Assembly (NCBI GenBank): GCA_016748015.1
Contig: JAAOMT010000664.1
Coordinates: forward strand, 1,298,047-1,362,046
Length of the DNA stretch: 64,000 bases
Direction of reading: 5' to 3'
DNA from: Geosiphon pyriformis
Taxonomy: Eukaryota > Glomeromycota > Glomeromycetes > Archaeosporales > Geosiphonaceae
The notes under the pieces: model-generated
Database searches by the model: none
What the model was told of the DNA's origin: nothing
Seen by the model: only the letters and a program-made list of their open reading frames with translations
Program-made: the position numbers and the translations under genes
In this document: piece after piece, positions 11,307-22,700 of the stretch
Position numbering within the stretch: position 1 is the first letter of the stretch
Layout of the letters: every line of letters begins with the position of its first letter

Positions 11307-12262
11307 TGTTACTAATAGAATTTTAGCTATTAATTAGCATAAAATTACCCTTATAATTCTTATTATTTATTAATATATATTATTATCATTTCAATTATTA
11401 CTTATTATTTAATCAAATTATTGAATATTATCATTTAATTAATAACTTAATTTGTATTATAGAAATTAAGATGATCAAATTACACAATACTTTGAACCAT
11501 TTAATATTTAAAAATTTGCCGAAATTAATGAAAATTGGCTAAAATAATCAATAGTTTGTAGAAATAACTTGTAATTTGCTAAAATATATCTTTAATTTGC
11601 CAAAATTATAACAAATAAAAAATTGCAAGTTCAAAAACTAGTATTATAACAAGTTGTATAAAAGAAAAGCTTTTCTTTTTAAGAAAATATATTTACTTTA
11701 AATATCTTAATTAGAACAAATTATCTTTTACACATCCTTACAAAATCAAATAAAAATTAAATATTTAGAAACCAAATTCTTAATTATTATATTTGAAATT
11801 CACAAAAGAAAACTCAATTAACGTTTTGAAATTGACTAGCTACCAATTTCAATAATCTGTTAATGACTCCAGATCTGAATAGAAAACGTTTCCTTTGACA
11901 AAATTCTATTTTTTTTACATTTTTTTTATTTTTCTTTTTTTTTCTTATCATAATTTTAGGGTAGTCTACAAACAAAATTCTTGTAGAAGAGTTAATTTTT
12001 ACAGCAAAGTAACTATACATTTTTAGTAAGCTTCTAAATAAGCAATACCTGGGAAAGAGTTGACATTTACTATAATATAACTACATAAAGTAACTGGCAC
12101 GAAATTGGTCATTTTATTTATAAGTTTAGCAGTTTAAATTATAGGAAATAATTTAAAAATAAATTCAGTTATCAGAGATTCAACTACTTTCAGAAAATAT
12201 GAATTCATAGCCAATAAACATTAACAATATTTAAGAAAAAAAACCAAAAACTTCTGATAACA
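11307..12262 (+). mobile_element. solo LTR (956 bp) with target duplication
   Basis: The insertion starts TGTTACTAATAG and ends TGATAACA, so it has TG...CA ends. It is flanked by AGTAT on the left (11302-11306) and AGTAT on the right (12262-12266; the overlap of one base means the duplication is 4 or 5 bp). It is in the opposite orientation to the gypsy coding sequence it splits, exactly at the SGYWQ motif of RT. The reverse complement matches the LTR at 16751-17551, and the same sequence occurs at about 47610-48603. Confidence 0.78.
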
Positions 12263-15200
12263 GTATCTACTTTTCAAGTCAAAAGTTGAAAAAAACTTGG
12301 CTTTTCTAAGAGCATCTAATATATTGTCAATTTTGGAAAGTGAAATACATTTCTAATTGTTATATTGTTAAGTTAACAATAATTTACATAGAATCCGATC
12401 TTGTTATTTTTTTTTTGACCAAAACTACTAATAAAGTCTAAAGATTTTTTGATAGTTGAATGAATTTATTGTTGAGTATTTATTAAACTTTTTTTCTCAT
12501 GAATTAATAATTAGGTAATGACATTTAATAGACTTGTTGGTATTTTGGTAGAGCATTTCTTATATAAATTTGATATTATATAATATTTATTTTTCTAAAA
12601 TTATTGTTATTTTTAACAAATATATTAGCATATTCAGTAATTAATTGTTTCAATTGTTTTTGTTGTTGGAGTTTCAAAAGATCTATATTAATTTAAAAAA
12701 AAATTTTTTTTATAATATAGTAGTTTTTAATGTTAAGAATGGTTTTTGGATTTAAAAATAATATATATCTTATGATTTTAATAAAATTAAAAACAGTTTG
12801 AGGAATTTTATTCTGAAAAATATTGCTATGTATGATTTTAATTTCTAATTTATTTAATAAAATAATAAGATAATTGTTAAAATTATAAAATATAACTTGG
12901 AACTTTTTTATTTTTTTGGAATATACACATTGAAAATTAAAATTTTGTGTTTTAAACAAATTTGTTTATTTGATTTAAAGATTTGTTTAATAGTAATTGG
13001 TTTTGGATAAGTGTAAATTTTATGATATTCTTCAAATAATAATATAGTAATTGGTTAGAAAAATTGAAAAATCTGGTAAGATTTATTCTGTATATTAAGA
13101 GCATTATTTACTAAAACTATAAATTATCTAGTTAAATCAAAATTTTGGGTTTTTTTGTAATTTTTGCTTAATTGTTTTTTTCAATTAACTGGTTGTAAAC
13201 CTAAAATATTAATTAGACACAAATAAATTGCTTGGACAATTTTTTTAACATGCTCAATCTTAAATAGTATTTTGGTTTTATTTTGTAGCATGATTGTAAT
13301 ATTTTCTTTATATTATGTATCTATGAATTTTTCTCTAATGTTAATTCCTTTGCTTGTCAATAATAATTGGAAAGCAATTTGAACTATCACTCTTAGTAAA
13401 ATTTTAAAAGCAATTTTTAGATTAATTTTTGTTAAAAACTTAAATTAAATGATCAAAATATCTTTTTCCAAATATCATAAATCATATTCAGCATTAATTT
13501 TATGAACTTTTTCTGACTTAATCTCTTGACCATTATTGTTAAGATACTTAAGTTATATAGCAAACTAATTTTTAATAAGATAGATTAAAGTTATTGTAAT
13601 TTTTTTTTTAGTTTATGTTTTCCAAATTTAATTTTGTGTTTATTATTTTTACTAAACAAAAAGATGCTAAAGACATAGCATTTTAAACATTATTGGTCAT
13701 TACAAAATATGACATATTTTTTACATAATTGAATGTTTATTTGTTCTAATTAGTAAATTTGAGCTTTTTTGGTTAAATAAGTATAACTTGTAATTTAGTA
13801 ATATACTTTTACTTTATTTTTGTAGTTATATCTAGCAATTTTAAAAATATATTAAATATATTCAGCTTTTTTTATTTGGCAAATATTTTTTTGGGTTTTT
13901 TTTATTAATTAGAACCATAACTAGTTTATAAATTATCTTAATATTATGTAAGTAATAATAAAATTTGTTGAAAATATTGTTATAAGTAGCATTAAATAGA
14001 GTTTTTTTCTTTTTATTGCAATATTAATCCAGTTGTATTTTTTAGGTAATAGTTTTTTGCATGTAAAACAAAGAGTATTGTTTTATTTTCTATTTTGTTT
14101 AAAGTATTTAAATTGTTTCCAGCAACAGGTTTTGTAGTAGTAACAAGTACATATCTTATATTTTTTTTTGAAAATATACAAGCTTTTATTGATAAAAGCT
14201 TTTTGTTGCAGTTTTTATATTTGAGTAAAATATAAGATAATTGTTTTTATGGTTCTGATTTAAAATAGTAAACAATGTTCTATCTATTGGTTTCTTTAAA
14301 AATTTTTGTTTTGTTTCTTCAGCCTAATTGAATGTTAATTTAAAAGCCATATAAGTTTCAGTAATTGGCATTTCTTTTTTTTTTAAATTTAAACACAAAG
14401 ATTTTTTCTAATTATTTGTTGAAAATATTATAAATAGTAAATATTCTAATATATTGTCTTTGATATAAGATTTTAAGTTTCTGAGTTTTTCAATCTAAAT
14501 TTGTATTGGCTTTGAAAAGTCAATTATTTTTGACAAAAGCTTAATATTAGAATATATTTATAATAAAAATTTTGATAAGTATAATAATTTTATTGATTGT
14601 AAATAAAAAGTTATCAATTTTTCTTACTGGAGTTTTTTTTATGCCATCAGCTATAACAATAATTGTTTGGGCAGATTTGTTAATATTTCATTGTAGTTGT
14701 TGTATTAATTAATAGGTAATAATGCTTTCAATAGATCTACTGTTTAAGATTAACCAAATTAATTTTTTTTTAATTTTGGCTTCTATATATATAGTTGTGA
14801 TTGCTTTTTGTTCTGTAATAGTTGCATTGCTAAGCAAAAATAGTAATTTATTTGCTTCAAATTTGAATGATAATATATATCTAAAAGATTAATATTTTGA
14901 AGAATTTTGACTAATAAGATTGTATTATTAAAAGAGTTTTGTTTTAATACTGTAGCTTTACTTTTAAAAAGTGCAGTTTGCTGAAAATTCAATTCTTTTA
15001 GTATTGTAAGATAGCTCAATTAAATGTAATAATATGTGGGTCTTTGTTAAGTTGAATTTTAGAGAACTAATTAGTTGTTAAGATTGAATCTGTTGTTGTT
15101 TATTGCAAATTGGTTTTAAGAAGTAAATTGATTTTGTTAACCCAATTTTTAGGCAGGTATTTAATATTGCTAAACTAGTGGTTATAAGTATTGTTGTTGA

Positions 15201-16750
15201 ATAAATTGTAAAGCAAATTGATAGTAATTGTTTTGGTGTTGTAATCTTGGTAAATAATAAGTTGAAGATTAATAATATGATTGCTAAGATTGGAAATAAC
15301 ATTAATTATTTTTTTGTTGTTAGTTTTATTATATTTTTTAGCAATCTTGTTTTCAATATTTTAAAATCTTACAATAATAATAATTTGGTTTTGGCTGTTT
15401 AATAATAGAAAGTTGCTTGGGTTTTATTATTGTAATGGTTGATATCTTTATTGCTATTGTTGTTAGTTGGTAAAATAGTTTTTAATTTTTTTAGTTAGTT
15501 GGTTAATTATTTTTTCAACTGCTAAACTGGTTTTCAATAGCTAGGTTGACAAGTTTTGTGCAATTGACTTCTTCTATTGTTATTTTATAGGTTTTAATAT
15601 ATTGAATAGCAATAGTTAAGTTTTCTAAAGCATGTGGTTAAACTTTTTTAATAAGTTTGTTTTTTAATTTTGCAATAAATTAATTCAAAATTTGGGTATT
15701 AGAATAGTAGTTATTGGTTTCTAATTGTTGAATTTGCTGAAAAAGTTTGTTGAACTTTCCAAGATAGATTATAACAGATTTAAATAGTTCTTGTTTAATA
15801 TTGCAGAACTGATTTCAGAGAGTAATAAATATATTGTTGTTGGTAAATTGTTTCAGAAAAAAATCTTTAAATACTTGCTAATTTTCAAATAATTTAACCA
15901 AATTTTTAAATCATTTTTTAATTGTTCTTTAAAGAAAATAAGAAATTGTTTTTAATATTTTAACTACATTTTATCTATTTGCTTTTCTTGCTTTTAAAAC
16001 TTTGTTAAGCCATTTTTAAGAATTGGTATTAGTATTTTTATTAATAAATTCAATAATTTTTGCAATATAAGTAGTTATTATTTTTTTAGTATTTTTATTT
16101 TTAAGAGCTTTTTTTTCAGTAAATTTAGAAACATTTTTATTATTATTGAAATGATTACTTTGGTTTTCTGCTAAAAAATTAAGAAAATTTATGCTGATAA
16201 AAATTTGTTCAAACTATTGTATTAGGCTTTTTGGTAATGTAAAATTTTTTGGTTTGAAGAAATAATTAAGTAGTAAATTTAATATTTAAACTTGAACAAA
16301 TAAACCTGAGATTAAAAATGGTTTAGAACTTTTTTATTTAAATATTTGCAAGTGTTCAAAAGTTGTTTTTAGTGTGTTAGATGTTGTTTAAACTGGTTGT
16401 ATGTTTTTTTTTTGACTTTTGTTTGTTTTAAGTTCTGATTCAAGTTTAAGAACAAATTGTAAATTAGCAAGATATTTTTTTTTGCAAAATTTAATAATGT
16501 TATAATCTAATTCTTTAAAATAAATAGCACAGTTATCAGCACTAATATTCTCTAAGTTTTTGTTTGAATAGTAAATAAGGTCTTTAAGAAAGTTTTGTTT
16601 GATTTGTGTAATGTTGTAATTTCCAAAAAAATAATTATTGCTTCAGTTTTTAATATATTAAAAAAGTGTTTTCTTAAAAGCTGTAATTTTATTTAAAATT
16701 TTAAATTGTTGTTTGCAGTAAATATAAATTAATTGATACTATTTTAGAGT

Positions 16751-17551
16751 TGTTATGTCTAATACAGTTACTACTTTTCAAAAATTGTTTATCTAAAAGC
16801 TTATTAAAAATGTGTAGTTACTTTGCTATAAAAGTCAACTTTTTTACAAAAATTTTATTTGTAAACTATTCTAATGATTATAATAAAAAAAGTAAAAAAA
16901 AATATAAAAAATATAAAAAATATAAAATTTTGTTTAAGAGAATTATTTTTTGTTTAAGTCTGAAATTTCTAAAAGTTTTACTAAAATTAGTAACTAGTCA
17001 ATTTTAAATTGTTAGTTGAAAATTTTGGAAAATTTCAAATGTAATTAATTAATGGTTTTATTTTTCAAATATTTTGGATTTTATTTGATTTGTATTAAAA
17101 AATTTGTTTTCAAAAAAAATAATTTTAAGATAAAATAAAATGAAATATATTTTCATAAAAAAAAAAGCTTTTTTTTTATACAACTTGTTATAATATTAGT
17201 CTATAAACTTGTACTTTTTCTTTTGCTATAATTTTGACAAATTAAAGATATATTTTGACAAACTATAAATTGTTTTTATGAATTATGAATAATTTCAATA
17301 AATTATTAAAATATTTTATGAATTTTTACAAATTTCAGTGAATTTTTGAATTTTATAGAGTTCAAAATATTTTATAATCTGATCATTATAATTGTATATT
17401 ATACAAATCAGGTTATTAATTAGATAATAATATTCAATAATTTGATTAACTATTAAATAATAATTAAAATAATAATAATATATGCTAATTAATAATAAAA
17501 ATTATAAGGATAATTTTATGCTAATTAATGGCTAAAATTCTACTAGTAACA
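16751..17551 (-). repeat. 5' LTR of the minus-strand gypsy element
   Basis: On the minus strand it begins TGTTACTAGTAGAATTTTAGC (reading from 17551) and ends ACATAACA at 16751, with TG...CA termini. It is homologous along its length to the solo LTR at 11307-12262 but lacks about 150 bp near its 3' end. The junction to internal sequence (ACTCTAAAATAG) is shared with the copy at 48604. Confidence 0.72.
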
Positions 17552-17789
17552 AAGTTAATTAAATAAAAAAATTAATAAAATTAAAAACAAAATATAATAT
17601 TAAAAATATTAATATTTTTAATAATATAATTAATATAAAAACATTTACTAAAATAATAAATTTTTAAAAGCTTTAAAGTTTTAAAATTAAGTTTAATATA
17701 AATAATAAATTAAATAAATAAATAAAAAAATTAAAAATAGTTGTATTTTAATTGTTTTTTTAAAATAGGTTTTTTTAGAATTAACATAA
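17552..17789. other. AT-rich spacer between gypsy LTR and non-LTR copy 1
   Basis: Simple A/T-rich sequence with AATAAT and TTAATAT runs. No feature seen; the exact 5' end of the following non-LTR element probably lies near its right edge. Confidence 0.4.
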
Positions 17790-17928
17790 TTTAATCTAAA
17801 TTAAATTTATGGAAAAAACTTTCTGTCCTATGTTCAAAATTCCCTAAAGAGCATTTTTTAAGAAAGAAGTTTTTTTTGTTTTTTCCTATTAGTTTTTCAA
17901 CATTTTTTTAACTAATAACTCTTTTGTC

Positions 17929-19797
17929 ATGGATTTAGAGACTGCTTCTGGTGGCAGCATGTCTAATAAAAAGACTCCTAAGGATGTGTTTTATGGTCCT
18001 GCTGGTGGTTTTTTTTCACAAAAAAAAAAGGCTCCTCTTGGAAATGTTAAACACTCTGGTGATGAGAAGAATATCTTTTTGAAGTCTGGTTCTGGTGCTA
18101 GTGTATATTCTGATATAGAAAGCCTATCTGATAATGATGAAGATGTTAGTATGTTTGGTGGTTTTAATGGTTCTCTCTTGGATTTGGCTGTTCATACTCC
18201 CAAGACTAAATGACTGAATATTAGTGTGAATTTCAGTTTTTCTATTGGTCCTTCTGACTTTAAGATGAATGAAAAAATGAAGCCTCTTCTACCCCCCCTT
18301 AAGAATAAGGTTTCTTTGAAAAAGATTTGGATTGATCCCAAGATCATCAAAACTCCTGTGGAAGTGTCAATTAAAAAATCATTTGCTTTAGATGTCAATC
18401 TTTTGGCTGTGGAAGGAAAATCGATTATGTTAAAAACTCAGTTCATCAGAAAAATTTTTTCAAAAATCAATGGTTTTAGGGGGACCACTACCCCCTCAAA
18501 ATTTGAAGGGATCATCAGATCAATGTTTACATCAGAGAAAAGCATGAAAAAGGCCGTTTTATTGGCTGGTGAAAATGAAATCAATGTAAACAGTAATCTT
18601 AAAAAACAAAGAATTTGTTTAGATCAAGCCATAGTAATTAAGGAAATTTCTATGAACATGCCTAAGGATATGATCATCGCCGCAGTTGCTGTGTTTGGTG
18701 AAATTAAGTTGATCAGAGTACAACTAATTGGGTTATGGCAGAAAGCTGTAGTAGAGTTCACCGAATCAAGTCAAGCCGATCTGTTGGCCTTAAAATGGTT
18801 GTTTCTAATCAGGAAAAATTTGGTGCATGTGGCCAAGGCCGTGAGAGATTGTAATATGTGAGCATTGAGGGATCAGTTCAGAGCACTTTTGTTTACTTTG
18901 CCAGCAGAAACAACTGCATACAATCTTAATACTCTTCTGAATAGGGCTGGTGGGAAAACTTGCATCATTAATCAATCTTTAGACACTGGTAATAGGGTTT
19001 GTTGTGCTGTGGTTGGCTTTGAATTGGAGGAGAATTTGGATACTGCCTTCCATACTGAGCCTATTTTTGGTGGTGCGCGACTCTTATGAGCCAGATTGGA
19101 TTTGGTTAAATATAAGAAGTGTGGGCGTTTTGGCCATTCAATCCTAGAGTGTAATGTATTGGTAATGTCGTCTTCTAAGCTCTCAAGTTCATTCAAAAGA
19201 TCTGTTTCTGGTTTTGATTATTTTTGGTTGGCCAAGTTGTACGTGAAGAAAAAGGTTTCTATCTTTTGCCCTGCTGCCTTTGGTGGCAAATCATGAGCTC
19301 AGGTAGTGTCTTTTGACTCCTCTTCTGGTGGCTCTCCTTTTGGTTCTGGTTTGCTCTCTGGTGGTCCACCTCTCTCTTTGGGTTCTTCCAGTCCTCATGT
19401 CAATAAATTGGGTGAGTGTTTGGCAGTTTTGGAGCACTCTTTGGAAATTCTTTCAGATCAGGTTTCTGTCATTCTTAAAAAATTGAGTTTCATTAAACTG
19501 GTGCCATTGGCGTCTTTGTCTTATGCTTCTCTTTTGGCTGTTTCTGTGCCTTCAGCTCCAGTTGTGGATTCAGATATGGCTCTGAATGGTATGTTGGCTT
19601 CATCTGCTCCCCCCTTTTTAAGTGGTAGTGAATCTGCAGATGGTCTTAGTTCGAGTGGTTCAAAGATTCTTACTTCCAAGATAGGTGGTTTGAAGTCTAA
19701 AATGTCTGCTCTGGAGGCTTTGTTTGGTTCGATCATGGTGAGATTAAATCTCTTGTGTTCTGGTTCAGGTTTGTCCCTACCTCTGTTATCCCAATAA
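17929..19797 (+). pseudogene. ORF1 (nucleic-acid-binding, zinc-knuckle) of non-LTR copy 1
   Basis: One reading frame runs from ATG 17929 to TAA 19795-19797, broken only by four TGA codons at 18211, 18859, 19087 and 19294. In order: a low-complexity Ser/Gly/Lys N-terminus, a conserved block (about 18370-18850) with a weak RRM-like second half (VVIKEISM..., GEIKLIRVQL, WQKAVVEF), a zinc-knuckle-like motif KKCGRFGHSILEC (19127-19152), and a Ser-rich region with a short heptad-like tail. The knuckle has Tyr where the first Cys of CX2C is expected. ORF1 proteins of this class coat element RNA. The last three TGAs lie at positions where I expect Trp (for example GKS*AQVVS). Confidence 0.82.
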
Positions 19798-22700
19798 ATA
19801 GTCTGATCTGGAAATTTGCTACATGTAACATTCGGGGTATTAATGTTCCTGTAAAACAAGCAAACATTGTCCATTGGCATATGAGCTCTGGGAATATGGT
19901 TTCCTTTGTTGCTGAGACAAAATTAAGGTCCTTTTTTGGATCATGGATCAAAGACAAATTTGATGGGGTTTGGATTTTTACTTCTGGGTTGGATATTGGT
20001 TATCTCGGTGCTGGCATTGCTGTGATCATGAACAACTCTTTGGCTCACCATGTTTTTAGGATTGAGGAGATTCCTGGTCGTTTGATTTTGATTCGGCTTT
20101 TGTTTAAAGGCAAGCTTTTGGTTACAATTCTGGATTTGTATGCTGGTGCTTCTTCTGGGACTAGGTTTGCTCAGACTTCTGCAGTGAATTCTTTTATTGC
20201 TAAGGCTGTTAACTCCAGTACTTTCATTGTTCTGGGTGGCAATTTCAACGAGAATGACTCTGGGAGGAGTGCAAGTTTTAAGTTCTGTTTGGGTTTGGGT
20301 TTAGTCAATTCTTTTACTGGACACTTGTTGGTCAATATGGCTACATGGAGCAATTCTAGGGGGGTGGAAAAAACAATTGATTTTATTCTTGTTAGTAGGA
20401 CTCTATCTTCTACTGTTGTGAAGCATTGTGTCAATTCTGTTTCTGATTTCTTTGATATGGATCACAAATCTGTTATGGTTTCAGTTGGCCTAGGTGGGCT
20501 CTTAAATGTTTGGCTGAATGGTTTGTATAAGCAGGCCAACAAGGATTGTTGGAAGTTTAGAATCAAGAATGCTGATGATGCTAAGTGGTCCTGTTATAAG
20601 GTATGCTCTTTTGCTAAGATATTGAAGATAAAGAAGAGGTTTCTTGGTGCTGCTGCTGGTCTTGATTTGGATGTTATGTGGTCTTTGCTGGAAAAAATGG
20701 TGGTGGATTTTGTGGATGAAATATTTTCCAGACATTGGTTCTGTGATTTTCAGTGCTCAAAAAATGAACATTCTTCTAAGTTCTTGGGTTTGGAGTTACT
20801 GGTTGTCAAGATAGTCAAATGCCTGACCTCTATGGATGCTTTTGGTTTCGATCATTTTGTGAGGAAATGGTCAGCTTTGAATGCCAGTAAAGCTTTCATT
20901 CTAGAGGACATGGTTTATGGTGGCCAAAAAGTGGAGGACCTTCTTAGTTATTTGTCACTTGTCAGAAAGGAGTACAGAAAATCCAAGATGTTTAAGTCAA
21001 AGTTGTTGCAAGAGGCTACTATTAGAAAGGCTATTGAGAAGCATATAGAACAATTTTGCTTGGACAAGGGAAGTATGATTAGGAGTGTTCTGGATCAGCC
21101 ATTTCAAAAAGTGGTGTTAGATTACTTGGTAGTTGATGATGAGTTGATATTGGAGCCTGAGGAGGTTAGGTCAAGTGTTGACAAGATTATGGAGAGTTGG
21201 ACACAGAAGTATGTGATGCCTATGGTGCTGCCTAATCTCTGGGCTCGTCAGTATACACCTTTGAACTATGTTAGGAATGACGTCTTTTTTAGTGTAATGA
21301 GTGCAATTAGCATGGGTGAATTACTTTTAGTCATTAATGGTCTTCCTGATGGCAAAGCTGCTGGCTTGTCTGGCATTCCCAATAAACTTTGGAAACATGG
21401 TTGTGGTGAAGTATTGGAATGCCTTTTGGTGTTGCTGAATGTGTGCTTATCTGTTGGCATGGTGTCTGTTTTTTGGAAAAGGGTGTGAGTCTCAATGATC
21501 TCTAAGCCTTATGATTGGAATGGGGTTCTTACAAACACTCAACCTATTGTTTTGATTGAGACTGCCAGAAAATTTTGTCTAAGATTTTGTCTGATTGCAT
21601 CTTTTTGGCTTGTAGTAAGTTTGGTGTTCTCCAGGATAATAATTTTTTGGTGCTTTGAAGTATTTCTATGCAATTTCCAGTGTTTACAGTTGGTTTAATT
21701 GTGGAGGATGCTCTTGAAAAAAATAGGGAAATTTGGTTGGTTTTGCAGGATATGCAGAAAGCATATAATTCTGTTGGTTGGCCTTACTTGAGAGCTAGTT
21801 TGCGGTGTATCAAAATATGTGAGAGGTTTATTGGGTTTTTTGGAAACATTCACGAGGATAGAGTTAACAGGATGATGACTAATTTTGGCCTGTCAGATGG
21901 CTATAGGGTACATAATAGATTGGACTAGGGTGAAGTTTTTTCACCTTTTTTATAGAGGATTTTTTATGATCTACTCTTATGCGAAGTGAAAAGACATGAG
22001 CATTTGTGTGAATACTGTGTTGATTTTAAGTTTGTTGCAAAGATGGGCAAAGTTGAGAGTATGGGTGGGATGATGTTTTACTTGACAGCTGGTGCATTTG
22101 TCAATGATACAATTTGGATTGAAAATTGTCAGGCCTCCACTCAGTATGCTCTGAACATTGCCAGTGAGTTCTTCAAAATCAATAATATTTCTATTAATAA
22201 TGATAAAACAATGGCTATTTCTATTAACTAGGGTGTTAGGGTTGCCTCTCTGAGTATTTGTGGTCAGCCAATCTTGATTGCTAAAAAGGGCGAAGCTCAT
22301 TATTATCTGAGTATTTTCTTGTCTATAGAGGGTTTGTCTAAACCTAGTGTGTCCAAAGCTCATTTTGATGTTTGTTTTTTTGTTAACGTTGTGCTCAAAA
22401 AGGCTATTACAGATAAACAGTCCTCATATTTGGTTTCGGCTGTCTTGCAGCCTATTGTTAGTTATCAGACTCAATTTAGTTTTGTTTTGTCTGGTGTTTA
22501 TCGCAAATGGGATGTTATGATTAGAAAGGGTCTTAAGTCTAAAGCTGGTTTGTCTCATGATTTTCCGGATGCTGCCTTACATTATTCTTCTTTGTATGGC
22601 TTGAAAACTTTTGAACAAGTGCAATTTGAAGGGAAGATTGCTGCTTTGGTGTCTTTTTCTAATGCCTCTGGGGTCCTTGGGTGTTTGTTCAATTATAGGT

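Larger units (their letters stand above)
9966..17551 (-). mobile_element. decayed Ty3/gypsy LTR retrotransposon, interrupted by a solo LTR
   Basis: Read on the minus strand: 5' LTR at 17551-16751, gag-like region (about 16740-13600), a protease-like region (about 13500-13050), the RT N-terminal half (about 12700-12263: VKKK, IGFYVNY for RFCVDY, then a LDLKSGYWQ-like stretch), then a foreign solo LTR (12262-11307). RT resumes at 11306 (QVEIDPKNYLKTVF, NIMFFGLCN, VYINKINVYSSSFKAHL) and continues to 9966, where a non-LTR tail cuts it. The RT YIDD motif has become YINK. Stops occur throughout, so it is dead. The 3' LTR was not found. Confidence 0.72.

Noticed and set aside
14783-15302. Two minus-strand open frames of 74-78 codons as possible genes
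   Set aside because: They lie in the gag part of the decayed gypsy element, are Ile/Leu/Asn-rich and neighbour many stops; they are chance openings.
11307-17551. A 6.2-kb DNA transposon with ~0.8-kb terminal inverted repeats
   Set aside because: The left repeat has its own AGTAT duplication and interrupts an RT frame that continues on its other side. The same repeat at 47610 is followed directly by gag in LTR order. So it is a solo LTR in a gypsy element.
17929-19797. TGA read as tryptophan (altered genetic code or selenocysteine) because ORF1 has only TGA stops
   Set aside because: The methyltransferase and TRM7 genes end at TGA and use TGG for Trp, and ORF2 of the same element also has TAG and TAA stops at Trp and Gln sites. 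Mutational decay explains all of it.
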